From: an uncultured SAR86 cluster bacterium
GTDB taxonomy: Bacteria; Pseudomonadota; Gammaproteobacteria; Magnimaribacterales; Magnimaribacteraceae
Direction of reading: 5' to 3'
Length of the DNA: 64,000 nucleotides
Assembly (NCBI GenBank): GCA_937773605.1
Contig: CALJVP010000002.1
Span: 1 to 64,000, forward strand
Made by a program: the position numbers and the translations under genes. Positions 27,302-35,570 of this stretch are shown here, piece after piece (position 1 is the first letter of the stretch; each line of letters begins with the position of its first letter). The notes beneath the pieces were generated by a model. That model worked only from the letters and a program-made list of their open reading frames with translations, was not told the DNA's origin and made no database searches.

Positions 27302-28693
27302 CTATTTTAAATTCATTCTCACGTAATCTTTTACCACTTTAAGATTATCAGGTAAGACAGTGAAGACTTCCTCTCTTTCTTTTGTTGGTTTTAATTGAGA
27401 TGGTTCTTTGACTTGATGATCCGGTAAGGCACTTTTCATGGCATCAATAAATTTAGCTGGGTGAGCCGTTGCCATTGTAACTATTGTTTCTTCTTTTTGA
27501 GCCAGCGTATTTGCTGCTCTTATTCCAGTAGCAGTATGAGGATCCAACAAATAATTATGATTAGAGAAAGTTTCTTTAATTTGATCAGTAATCTGTTCGT
27601 CGTTACTGGCTAAACTGGGAAAGATTCCTTGGATTTCAGGCCACCTATCTTTTGGTATTTGAATTGATTTTTTCTTAAATGTATTCATCGCATCTAAAAG
27701 TAAATCAGGATCATCGTTATAAAGGTTGTAAAGTAATCTCTCAAAATTGCTTGCGACCGATATGTCCATGCTTGGTGCTAAAGTTTGATTTACGTTATTC
27801 TTTTCGTAGAGATTATTGGAAAATAATTTATGCAGCACATCATTGCTGTTAGTGGCAACTAATAACCTATCTATAGGCAGACCAATCTGTTTGGCTGTCC
27901 AGCCAGCATATGCATGTCCAAAATTTCCTGAAGGAATGGAAAAAGACAGGCTCGATGCAGTATCTTTTAATTTTAAATAAGACCAAAAAAAATAGACTGA
28001 CTGTGTCATGCATCGAGTCCAATTAATTGAATTAGCTGCTATGAGACGAGTACCTTCTTTATTCATTGAACCATCTAAGAACATGTCTTTAACCATCGCC
28101 TGACAACCGTCGAAATCAGTTTCTACTGCCAAAGCATGGACGTTCTCCGCTTGGGATGTTGTCATTTGACGTCGCTGTACTTCTGTTACCCGTCCATGAG
28201 GGTAAAGTATAAAAACGTCTACATTTGAATACCTTGCACAAGCTGAAATAGCTGCAGCTCCAGTATCTCCAGAAGTTGCTCCCAATACCGCTATCCTTTT
28301 TCCTTGTTTTTGAGAAAAATAATCTAATAAAGCCCCTAAAAGCTGCATAGCTAGATCTTTAAAAGCAAGCGTAGGACCATGAAAGAGTTCCAGTACCCAT
28401 TTATCTTTTTCCAACTCCACAAGACTAACGACATCTTCCTTATCAAAAATTTTGTAGGTCTCTTCAACAAGTTTAGAAAAATCTGACTTACTAATTTCTC
28501 CTTCGACAAAAGGGAAAAGAATTTTTGAAGCTAATTCGTGGTATTTCAGGCCTTCCATTGCATTTATTTGCTCTAAAGTCATTGAGGGGAAATGCTCAGG
28601 CATATAGAGTCCACCGTCAGGAGCCAAACCTCCTAATAGGACTTCAGAAAACGGGACTTCATCTGAAGACCCCCTTGTACTTTTATATAACAT
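27302..28693 (-). CDS. thrC: Threonine synthase
   Basis: 463 residues. The N-terminal MLYKSTRGSSDEVPFSEVLLGGLAPDGGLYMPEHFP is the typical ThrC opening. The PLP lysine lies in LFHGPTLAFKDLAMQLLG and the phosphate-binding loop in GATSGDTGAAAI. It converts O-phosphohomoserine to threonine, the last pathway step, in the cytoplasm. It overlaps the hom stop by one base (TAATG), so hom-thrC is a coupled pair, and prfB begins 4 bases after its stop. Confidence 0.95.
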   Translation of the reverse strand: MLYKSTRGSSDEVPFSEVLLGGLAPDGGLYMPEHFPSMTLEQINAMEGLKYHELASKILFPFVEGEISKSDFSKLVEETYKIFDKEDVVSLVELEKDKWVLELFHGPTLAFKDLAMQLLGALLDYFSQKQGKRIAVLGATSGDTGAAAISACARYSNVDVFILYPHGRVTEVQRRQMTTSQAENVHALAVETDFDGCQAMVKDMFLDGSMNKEGTRLIAANSINWTRCMTQSVYFFWSYLKLKDTASSLSFSIPSGNFGHAYAGWTAKQIGLPIDRLLVATNSNDVLHKLFSNNLYEKNNVNQTLAPSMDISVASNFERLLYNLYNDDPDLLLDAMNTFKKKSIQIPKDRWPEIQGIFPSLASNDEQITDQIKETFSNHNYLLDPHTATGIRAANTLAQKEETIVTMATAHPAKFIDAMKSALPDHQVKEPSQLKPTKEREEVFTVLPDNLKVVKDYVRMNLK

Positions 28694-29982
28694 TACTTTA
28701 TCTTAGTGTAGATTCTGAATTGCTTTAAGCAATTTGCTACTTCTTCCATTTGGTTCAATTCTTCTAACAATTTATCAACAACTTGGTTTGACACTGAACC
28801 GGATAAAATAATGACTGGAACCTCTTCTGTTTGGCCGGTGTTCTTATCTTTTGTTTCATGCTGAATAAGTGCTTCAATGCTAATATTCTGATCAGCAAAG
28901 ACAGCAGATATTTTTGCTATTACGCCAGGCTCATTTCTTACCATTAATCTAAAATACCTAGGAGCTTTCATTGTGCTTTCTGAGACTAAAACATTTTCTG
29001 TCTTCACAGTTGGTTCTACTTGCCATCCACCCTTTGCTAAATCAACAAGATCTGCAACAACCGCAGATGCAGTAGGTTCAGGTCCAGCTCCAGGACCGTA
29101 GTAAACGGTTGATCCAATCCCCTTTGCGTAGATCTCTAATGCATTCATTTGCTGACCTACCTGAGAAAGTATGACTTCATGAGGAACTAAAGTTGGATAA
29201 GCACTTACAAAAACAGTCTGATCAACTAATCTTCCGAAAGCTATGTGCTTTATGCTGTAACCAAGCTCTTCTGCATAACGTAAATCCTCAACATCTACCT
29301 TATCAATGCCTTCATAATTGACCGCTTGAAAGTTGAATGGCACATGAAATGCTAACGCAGCAAGAATTGATGCTTTCTGAGCTGCATCTGTTCCATCAAT
29401 ATCCATTGCAGGATCAGCTTCAGCAAGGCCTAATTCCTGCGCTTTTAAAAGTGCCTGAGAAAACTCAGTTTTCTCAACATTCATTTCAGTAAGAATGTAA
29501 TTACTTGTGCCGTTAAGAATACCAGCAAACCATTCAACCTTATTTGCCACCAAACCTTCCCTAAGAGCTTTAATAACTGGCGTTCCTCCTGCTACCGAAG
29601 CTTCAAAACCAATTTGCACATTATTTTGTTTAGCAAGCTTAAATATCTCATCTCCTTCGACAGCTAAAAGAGCTTTATTAGCAGTCACAACCTGTTTCCC
29701 ATTCTTAATGGCAGTCCTTACAAGTTCTCCAGCAAAATCAGTTCCACCTATCAATTCTACAAATATATCAACATCCGGATTGTTCGCCACATCAATCAAA
29801 TTAGTCGTTACGTCGATATCATCATAAGGAATAGCCGAACGGCCTTTCCTGGCCCCCACTTGGATCAGTTCAAAAGAAAACCCACCTTGTTGCTCTAATA
29901 AATCAGAAGATTCCTTAAGGAGCTTGAGGACAGCCCCACCGACATTGCCAACGCCACAGAGACCAACTCTTAAAGTTTTCAT
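28693..29982 (-). CDS. hom: Homoserine dehydrogenase with C-terminal ACT domain
   Basis: 429 residues. The NAD(P) motif VGLCGVGNVGGAVLKLL is followed by the catalytic dehydrogenase region (GILNGTSNYILTEM, EADPAMDIDGTDAAQKASIL). A C-terminal ACT domain at about 345-425 (YFRLMVRNEPGVIAKISAVF) allows threonine feedback control. It reduces aspartate semialdehyde to homoserine. It is monofunctional, with no aspartokinase fused. It lies between alaC and thrC with minimal spacing. Confidence 0.95.
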   Translation of the reverse strand: MKTLRVGLCGVGNVGGAVLKLLKESSDLLEQQGGFSFELIQVGARKGRSAIPYDDIDVTTNLIDVANNPDVDIFVELIGGTDFAGELVRTAIKNGKQVVTANKALLAVEGDEIFKLAKQNNVQIGFEASVAGGTPVIKALREGLVANKVEWFAGILNGTSNYILTEMNVEKTEFSQALLKAQELGLAEADPAMDIDGTDAAQKASILAALAFHVPFNFQAVNYEGIDKVDVEDLRYAEELGYSIKHIAFGRLVDQTVFVSAYPTLVPHEVILSQVGQQMNALEIYAKGIGSTVYYGPGAGPEPTASAVVADLVDLAKGGWQVEPTVKTENVLVSESTMKAPRYFRLMVRNEPGVIAKISAVFADQNISIEALIQHETKDKNTGQTEEVPVIILSGSVSNQVVDKLLEELNQMEEVANCLKQFRIYTKIK

Positions 29983-29988
29983 ATTTAA

Positions 29989-31188
29989 TTATCTTATTGC
30001 TTGAATTTTACTGGCATCAGCAAGAAAACGTTTTATGTTTCTCACGGCCTGCCTTGTACGATGTTCATTCTCTATTAAAGAGAACCGAACATACCCTTCA
30101 CCATACTCTCCAAAACCGATACCTGGAGAAACAGCTACCTGAGCTTCAGCTAAAAGTTTTTTACTGAATTCGAGAGAACCTAAGGATCGTAGAGTACTTG
30201 GGATCTTTGCCCACAAGAACATAGTTGCCTTTGGACTTTCAACTTTCCAACCTGCATTATTAAGACCGTTAACCAATACGTCTCTTCGGGATTGGTACAT
30301 TGATCTTATCTTTTCGACATTCTCATCTCCTTCGTCCAAGGCCTTTATGGCAGCAACTTGAATTGGGGTAAAAAGCCCATAATCGAAATATGATTTTATC
30401 CTAGCCAGAGCTGCTAACAGGTCTTTATTTCCACAACAAAAACCTACACGCCAACCAGGCATATTATAACTTTTTGAAAGTGTAAAGAATTCTACTGCAA
30501 CGTCTTTTGCTCCTTTTACCTGAAGAATAGATGGGGCTTTATAACCATCAAAACAAATGTCTGCGTAAGCTAAATCCTGTACAACCCAGATTTCATGTTC
30601 TTTAGCAAATTTTACTATCTTTTCAAAAAATTCTATATCGACACATTCCGTAGATGGATTACCTGGAAAATTTAAAACCAACATCTTTGGTTTAGGAAAA
30701 GAATTTTTTACTGCATTTTCTAGTTCAGAAAAGAAATCAATATCCTCTCCTATGGGCACATGTCTTATATCTGCTCCAGCTATAACAAATCCATAAGGGT
30801 GAATTGGATATGAAGGGTTGGGCACTAGAACCGCATCCCCTTTGTCCAAAGTTGCTAAAGCTAAATGGCCTAAACCTTCTTTAGAACCCATTGTTACTAC
30901 TGCCTCGGTATCAGGATCTAACGTTACAGAATAATTCCTCTCATACCAATCGCAAATTGATTTACGTAATCTAGGAATACCTTTAGATTGAGAATATCTA
31001 TGCGTAGACGCTTTGAGTACTGATTCTCTAAGTTTTTCTACTATATTATCTGGTGTAGGTTGATCTGGATTCCCCATACCAAAATCAATAATGTCTTCTC
31101 CTGCTTGTCTAGCAGCTGCCTTAAGTGTGCCTATTTCATCAAATACATAAGGTGGAAGTTGATTAACTCTGGGAAAATTTGTGTCCAT
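29989..31188 (-). CDS. alaC: Alanine transaminase AlaC-type (class I aminotransferase)
   Basis: 399 residues. The start NQLPPYVFDEIGTLKAAARQAGEDIIDFGMGNPDQPTP is characteristic of the AlaC (YfdZ) subgroup. PLP lysine in FTLSKSYNMPGWRVGFC, Asn and Asp in NFPGNPST and VQDLAYADICFDG, and Arg in GYVRFSLIENEHR complete the site. It probably exchanges amino groups between glutamate/2-oxoglutarate and alanine/pyruvate. It starts the hom-thrC stretch (6-base gap to hom), an uncommon neighbour for that pair. Confidence 0.87.
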   Translation of the reverse strand: MDTNFPRVNQLPPYVFDEIGTLKAAARQAGEDIIDFGMGNPDQPTPDNIVEKLRESVLKASTHRYSQSKGIPRLRKSICDWYERNYSVTLDPDTEAVVTMGSKEGLGHLALATLDKGDAVLVPNPSYPIHPYGFVIAGADIRHVPIGEDIDFFSELENAVKNSFPKPKMLVLNFPGNPSTECVDIEFFEKIVKFAKEHEIWVVQDLAYADICFDGYKAPSILQVKGAKDVAVEFFTLSKSYNMPGWRVGFCCGNKDLLAALARIKSYFDYGLFTPIQVAAIKALDEGDENVEKIRSMYQSRRDVLVNGLNNAGWKVESPKATMFLWAKIPSTLRSLGSLEFSKKLLAEAQVAVSPGIGFGEYGEGYVRFSLIENEHRTRQAVRNIKRFLADASKIQAIR

Positions 31189-31198
31189 ATGCCTAATT

Positions 31199-31957
31199 CT
31201 AGCTCTTAGAAGTCAGTTGGTTAAGTAAATCTTCAGGTGGCAGATACCCAGGGATTAGCTTTCCTTCTTCGGTAATAATTGATGGCGTTCCTTGAATGCC
31301 GATAGAAGAACCTAATTTATAATGTTTTTCTACGGGGTTATCAGCACACATATTATTTTTAATTTCATCTCCCAGCTTTAATGTAGTTAAAGATTCATGA
31401 GGTCTTGATGAACACCATGCAGAAGCTATCTTTCTATAAGACTCAGATTCAAGACCTGCCCTTGGAAAAGCTAAATATTTAACTCTGATACCTAAATTAA
31501 GATAGTCAGCCATCTGGCCATGGAACTGCCTGCAGTAACCACAATCCACGTCAGTAAAGACATAGACAGTATGTTTAGTTAATTCTGGTTCAAAAGTGAT
31601 AAATTCTTGTTCATCCAATTCTTTTAATAAACTGATCCTTTGATAATTCCTTCTGGCATCAGATTTATTAACCAAACCCTGTTTGGTTATTTTATAAATA
31701 TCTCCTGATATAAGATACTCTCCGTCATCGGACACATAAAGAGGCTCAATTCCTTCAAAATTAACTTCAAAGTAGCCATCAATGTCTGTTTCACTAACAG
31801 AAAGTAATTTAATAGAATCGGGTAACATTTCTTCAAGTTTAGATTTAACTCCTTCTATAGAGTCAGATTTTTGTTCTCCACTTTCCAGGTCTGAGCTACA
31901 CCCTGTGGATGCTAGCCAACCCAAAAATACGATAATTTTAATAAATTTATATGTCAT
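31199..31957 (-). CDS. dsbC: Thiol:disulfide interchange protein DsbC family
   Basis: 252 residues: a signal peptide ending in STGCSSD, which could be a lipobox (with Ser at -3, imperfect), an N-terminal dimerisation domain (about 35-100), and a thioredoxin-fold domain with CGYC in VFTDVDCGYCRQFH. IQGTPSIITEEG is the cis-Pro loop, and a second Cys pair (SAWCSS, NNMCAD) matches the structural disulfide of DsbC. It isomerises wrong disulfides in the periplasm. The xerD-dsbC order is conserved across Gammaproteobacteria. Confidence 0.9.
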   Translation of the reverse strand: MTYKFIKIIVFLGWLASTGCSSDLESGEQKSDSIEGVKSKLEEMLPDSIKLLSVSETDIDGYFEVNFEGIEPLYVSDDGEYLISGDIYKITKQGLVNKSDARRNYQRISLLKELDEQEFITFEPELTKHTVYVFTDVDCGYCRQFHGQMADYLNLGIRVKYLAFPRAGLESESYRKIASAWCSSRPHESLTTLKLGDEIKNNMCADNPVEKHYKLGSSIGIQGTPSIITEEGKLIPGYLPPEDLLNQLTSKS

Positions 31958-31960
31958 TTT

Positions 31961-32869
31961 TTATCCTCTGGGATGGTGTTCAGTATGAATCTCTTTCATT
32001 CTATGTCTTGCTACTTCTGTGTAAATTTGGGTAGTAGAAAGGCTAGTATGCCCTAATAGCAATTGAACTGTTCGTAAATCTGCTCCATGATTAAGCAAAT
32101 GTGTAGCAAAAGCATGCCTAAGAGTATGGGGTGATAATGTCTTATCTACACCAGATTGGATGGCGTATTCTTTGATTCTGTACCAAAAAGTTTGCCTAGT
32201 CATCGACTTTCCTCTTTTGCTAAGAAATAAAGCAGAATCTCTATTATCTTTCTTACAAAGTAGATCTCTTCCCTCTTCTAAATATTTGTTTAACCACTTT
32301 AGTGCCTCTTCGCCTAAAGGAACTAGTCGCTCTTTTTCTCCCTTACCCATAACCCTCACAATACCTTGTCTGGTGTTGAGGCTAAGCAAGTCCAAGCTTA
32401 TAAGCTCTGAAACCCTAAGCCCACATGCATAAAGCAACTCAAGCATTGCCCTGTCTCTTAAACCTATTGGACTGGTTGTATCGGGAGTTTTTATTAACAA
32501 TTCAACATCCTCTTCAGAAAGAACCTTTGGGAGAGAATGTCCTAATTTTGGACTATCTATTTTAGCAGTTGGATTTTCTTGAAGATTATATTCATTAGTT
32601 AAATAATTATAAAAAGCTCTTAAACTAGAGAGGGCTCTAGCCGTTGATCTACTGCTGTAACCTTCTTTAAGACGAAAAGAAAGATAATCTAATAAATCTG
32701 CTTTAGTAGCTGATTTTATAGATGTTTCGCCAAGCCATTTATTAAAAGAAGTAAGATCCTGTCTATAAGCGCTTAACGTATTTGTGCTTAGGCCTTTTTC
32801 AAGCCATATTAAATCGATAAAGTTATCAATTAATAATGATGAATTATCTGATGCGCTGGCCATATGCAT
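31961..32869 (-). CDS. xerD: Tyrosine recombinase XerD
   Basis: 302 residues. N-terminal core-binding SAM-like domain (about 8-95) and catalytic domain with the full set: Arg in YACGLRVSELISLD, Lys in VMGKGEKERLVPLG, His and Arg in LSPHTLRHAFATHLL, His in LLGHTSLSTTQIYTEV, with Tyr there too. XerD, with XerC, resolves chromosome dimers at dif. No dif site is seen in this window. It is followed by dsbC after 3 bases, as in relatives, which separates it from phage integrases. Confidence 0.93.
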   Translation of the reverse strand: MHMASASDNSSLLIDNFIDLIWLEKGLSTNTLSAYRQDLTSFNKWLGETSIKSATKADLLDYLSFRLKEGYSSRSTARALSSLRAFYNYLTNEYNLQENPTAKIDSPKLGHSLPKVLSEEDVELLIKTPDTTSPIGLRDRAMLELLYACGLRVSELISLDLLSLNTRQGIVRVMGKGEKERLVPLGEEALKWLNKYLEEGRDLLCKKDNRDSALFLSKRGKSMTRQTFWYRIKEYAIQSGVDKTLSPHTLRHAFATHLLNHGADLRTVQLLLGHTSLSTTQIYTEVARHRMKEIHTEHHPRG

Positions 32870-32888
32870 AGAGCAGCGAAGACTTTTA

Positions 32889-33242
32889 CTAACTCAGTTT
32901 TTCTTTTATTCTTGCTGAACGTCCTGTTCTTTCTCGAAGATAGAATAACTTAGCTTGTCTAACTGCGCCTCTTCTTTTAACTGTAATACTACCAATTATT
33001 GGACTATGCGTTTGAAAAGTTCTTTCCACACCAACGCCATTAGAAATTTTCCTTACAATAAAGGCAGAGCCTAAATCTCTTTTCTTAACAGCAAGCACTA
33101 CACCTTCAAACGGCTGAAGTCTTTCTTTAGAGCCTTCTACAACTCTAACTTGTACGACAACAGTGTCACCTGGAGAGAAATCTGGAATATCATCTCTTAA
33201 TTGTGGCTTTTCTACACTTTGTATATATTTATTTTTACTCAC
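32889..33242 (-). CDS. rplS: 50S ribosomal protein L19
   Basis: 117 residues. [31 protein letters not shown] and [15 protein letters not shown] are L19 hallmarks. The start is GTG at 33242, with AAGG upstream. L19 sits at the 30S-50S interface. It is the last gene of rpsP-rimM-trmD-rplS. A TAGAAT hexamer followed by GCGCACC in the 44-base gap before it resembles the promoter of rpsP, so it may also be transcribed on its own. Confidence 0.96.
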   Translation of the reverse strand: MSKNKYIQSVEKPQLRDDIPDFSPGDTVVVQVRVVEGSKERLQPFEGVVLAVKKRDLGSAFIVRKISNGVGVERTFQTHSPIIGSITVKRRGAVRQAKLFYLRERTGRSARIKEKLS

Positions 33243-33286
33243 TTAAAACCTTGCTGTTATGTAATGAAGGTGCGCATTCTATCAGA

Positions 33287-34024
33287 TTAACTATTTTCTT
33301 CACTCTTAATTTCACTAATAAGAACTTTTTCTTGATTCGTTAAGACCTTCTTCTTCAAGAGGTCAGGTCTTAGTTTAAAAGTTCTTCTTAAAGATTCTTT
33401 TAATCTCCATTTAGCTATTTCTGAATGATTTCCTCCTAGTAGTACATCAGGAACTTCACCAAACTCATTTGAATCTGGCCTTGTGTATTGAGGAAATTCT
33501 AGCAAACCATCGCTGAAGCTATCTTGACTAGCTGAATCAGGGTCTCCTAAAACACCTTTTTCCAATCTGCATACAGCATCAATTACCAACAAAGCGGGTA
33601 TTTCTCCTCCACTGACTACAAAATCACCTACAGAGCATATTTCATCAACTTCACTTTCTATAACTCGCTCATCGATACCTTCATATCTTCCTGACAATAA
33701 AATAATTTTCCTGTGTTGAAGGAATTCTTCTGCTCTTTTCTGATTAAATTTTTGACCTTGAGGAGACAAATAAACAACATGACTTGAATTGGATGATTGT
33801 TTTGCTTTTTTTATAGCTTTTATCAAAGGTTCTGATTCCATCACCATCCCGGGACCACCACCGTATGGCTTATCATCAACTCTCCCAGTCTTATTATTAG
33901 TGAAGTCCCTTGGATTCCAAGTTTTTAAAGTTAACTGATTTTCTTTCATCGCCCTCCCTGTAATCCCATGATCTAAGGCATCTTTAATTAGGTCAGGGAA
34001 AAGGGTTACAACATCAAATCTCAT
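33287..34024 (-). CDS. trmD: tRNA (guanine-N1)-methyltransferase TrmD
   Basis: A SPOUT-class trefoil-knot methyltransferase. Hallmarks are LFPDLIKDALDHGITGRA, DDKPYGGGPGMVM, YLSPQGQ, LLSGRYEGIDERVIE and the knot VGDFVVSGGEIPALLVIDAV. It makes m1G37 in tRNAs using SAM, preventing frameshifts. I place the start at the ATG at 34024 (MRFDVVTLFP), one base after the rimM stop. The track start at 34048 is a TTG that would overlap rimM. The length from ATG is 245 residues, normal for the family. Confidence 0.94.
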   Translation of the reverse strand: MRFDVVTLFPDLIKDALDHGITGRAMKENQLTLKTWNPRDFTNNKTGRVDDKPYGGGPGMVMESEPLIKAIKKAKQSSNSSHVVYLSPQGQKFNQKRAEEFLQHRKIILLSGRYEGIDERVIESEVDEICSVGDFVVSGGEIPALLVIDAVCRLEKGVLGDPDSASQDSFSDGLLEFPQYTRPDSNEFGEVPDVLLGGNHSEIAKWRLKESLRRTFKLRPDLLKKKVLTNQEKVLISEIKSEENS

Positions 34025-34025
34025 A

Positions 34026-34544
34026 TCAATAATCTTTTGGCCAAACAACGATAATTTGTCCTTCTTCTATTTCAATACTTTCTATAATCTTTGGTCTTAA
34101 ATAGGGGATCAATCTTTCCTTATCATCTATACTTTCTTTAGAAGGCTTAACAACTAGAACGTCATTGGCTCCGGTTGGCATAATATAATCAACTAAACCT
34201 AGAATGTCGTCTTGTTTATTTTTTACCATAAGGTTCTCTAATTGGTAAAAATAAGCCTCTCCATTATCTAATTTGGGCAGTTGATCTTCTTGAATATAAA
34301 TCTCTTTATCTCTTAAAGTTTCTGCAGAATTTCTAGTATTAATTCCTGAAATATGGATAGTAACTCTATCTTTAAGTTCAGCTATTTTATCCACCTTGCC
34401 TAACGAAGAGTCTTCAGAATAAATCTGAGAGAAATTTAAGAGTGATTTAGGATCATCCCCGTAATATCTAATATATAGAAAACCTTTCAAGCCGTGCGGC
34501 TTGCCTAACTTCCCTAATATAATTTTTCGGTCAGAGGACCGCAT
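34026..34544 (-). CDS. rimM: Ribosome maturation factor RimM
   Basis: 172 residues. N-terminal RimM domain (IILGKLGKPHGLKGFLYIRYY) and C-terminal PRC-barrel (GEAYFYQLENLMV, GLVDYIMPTGANDVLVVKP, RLIPYLRPKIIESIEIEEGQIIVVWP). It assists 30S head assembly through S19. It lies between rpsP and trmD in the canonical order, 10 bases after the rpsP stop as annotated. Confidence 0.95.
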   Translation of the reverse strand: MRSSDRKIILGKLGKPHGLKGFLYIRYYGDDPKSLLNFSQIYSEDSSLGKVDKIAELKDRVTIHISGINTRNSAETLRDKEIYIQEDQLPKLDNGEAYFYQLENLMVKNKQDDILGLVDYIMPTGANDVLVVKPSKESIDDKERLIPYLRPKIIESIEIEEGQIIVVWPKDY

Positions 34545-34554
34545 GTTTATTTAA

Positions 34555-35379
34555 CTAGTTATTCTTTAGCAGGAGTTTTATTTTCTTCTGCTTCTTCGGC
34601 TGGAGCTTCCTGCTGCTGCTTCCTCGGCTGGAGCTTCCTCGGCTGGAGCTTCTGCTGCTTCTTCTGCTGGAGCTTCCTCGGCTGGAGCTTCTGCTGCTTC
34701 TTCGGCTGGAGCTTCCTCGGCTGGAGCTTCTGCTGCTTCTTCGGCTGGAGCTTCCTCGGCTGGAGCTTCTGCTGCTTCTTCTGCTGGAGCTTCCTCGGCT
34801 GGAGCTTCTGCTGCTTCTTCTGCTGGAGCTTCTGCTGCTTCTGGCTGCTTCCTCGGCTGGAGCTTCTGCTGCTTCTTCTGCTGGAGCTTCCTCGGCTGGA
34901 GCTTCTGCTGCTTCTTCTGCTGGAGCTTCCTCGGCTGGAGCTTCTGCTGCTGCTTCCTCGGCTGGAGCTTCTTCGGCTGGAGCTTCTGCTGCTTCTTCTG
35001 CTGGAGCTTCCTCGGCTGGAGCTTCTGCTGCTTCTTCGGCTGGAGCTTCCTCAACTACTTTTAAAGCAGCTTTATCAGAAAGTTTCTTTAAACGTTTAGC
35101 TTCTTTCAATGCATGTCTTTTTTCTGTTTGTTCTGGTGTTTCTGCATTTCTTTTGAGTAAAGTAGTCACTCTATCGCTTAATTGCGCACCTTGTGAAATC
35201 CAATAATCCACCCTTTCTTGGTCAACTTCTAAACGAACCTCTTGACCAGAAGCTATTGGATTAAAGTATCCGACCTTCTCTATAAACCTTCCATCTCTAG
35301 GTTTACGAGAATCTGCGACACGTATATGAAAGAAAGGTCTCTTTTTGACCCCTGCTCGAGCTAAACGAATAGTTAACAT
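34555..35379 (-). CDS. rpsP: 30S ribosomal protein S16 with long repeat tail (tail frameshifted twice)
   Basis: Residues 1-85 are standard S16 ([30 protein letters not shown]). The family is usually about 80-100 residues, but here a tail of about 160 residues follows. It begins as acidic Ala/Glu/Pro repeats ([13 protein letters not shown], 13 residues) from about residue 111. Near 34843 it shifts into a Ser/Arg frame (RSSSRRSS), and near 34609 the acidic frame shifts again. Removing one base at each site gives a continuous acidic tail ending [16 protein letters not shown] with TAA at 34559-34561, 272 residues. The track's basic tail is therefore probably not the original product. A promoter lies upstream. 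Confidence 0.88.
   Translation of the reverse strand: MLTIRLARAGVKKRPFFHIRVADSRKPRDGRFIEKVGYFNPIASGQEVRLEVDQERVDYWISQGAQLSDRVTTLLKRNAETPEQTEKRHALKEAKRLKKLSDKAALKVVEEAPAEEAAEAPAEEAPAEEAAEAPAEEAPAEEAAAEAPAEEAPAEEAAEAPAEEAPAEEAAEAPAEEAARSSRSSSRRSSRSSSRGSSSRRSSRSSSRGSSSRRSSRSSSRGSSSRRSSRSSSRGSSSRRSSRSSSRGSSSRGSSSRKLQPKKQKKIKLLLKNN
34590..35049 (-). repeat. 39-base tandem repeats encoding Ala/Glu/Pro tail of S16
   Basis: About a dozen imperfect copies of a 39-base unit encode [13 protein letters not shown] in the S16 frame. Units differ by synonymous GCC/GCA and GAG/GAA changes and by partial units. Such repeats expand and contract by slippage and are hard to assemble, which may explain the two one-base frame breaks. 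All three frames stay open over most of the array, so the ORF track shows spurious basic ORFs here. Confidence 0.85.
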
Positions 35380-35416
35380 TTAATAAAATTTCCCTCTTAT
35401 ATTAGAAAAGGCGCAC

Positions 35417-35444
35417 ATTCTAAGGTATAAAAAGCTGCTTTCAA
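35417..35444 (-). promoter_or_regulatory. Sigma-70-type promoter of the rpsP-rimM-trmD operon
   Basis: On the minus strand TTGAAA (35444-35439) and TAGAAT (35422-35417) are separated by 16 bases, each one or two bases from consensus. GTGCGCC follows the -10, a GC-rich discriminator typical of growth-rate-controlled ribosomal promoters. The start site would fall about 30 bases before the rpsP ATG. Confidence 0.65.
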
Positions 35445-35570
35445 CAAAAATATTTACTTCTTTCCATTTTTATCGCTGAGATCAATGAGTTATAATGAAT
35501 AATAATTTATATATTTATAAAACTTCTTGTATATTCTGATCATCACCAAAGCTCATCAAGCTCTTTCTAA

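Noticed and set aside
31961-32869. Phage or island integrase
   Set aside because: The tyrosine recombinase has XerD-type length and lies beside dsbC as in other Gammaproteobacteria; no attachment repeats or phage genes are nearby.
34590-35049. Regular short repeats that could suggest a CRISPR array
   Set aside because: The repeats are contiguous coding units without spacers and lie in the rpsP frame.
34578-35054. 158-residue [19 protein letters not shown] on the minus strand
   Set aside because: It is an out-of-frame reading of the S16 tail repeats. Its second half only matches the acidic tail because of the frameshift near 34843.
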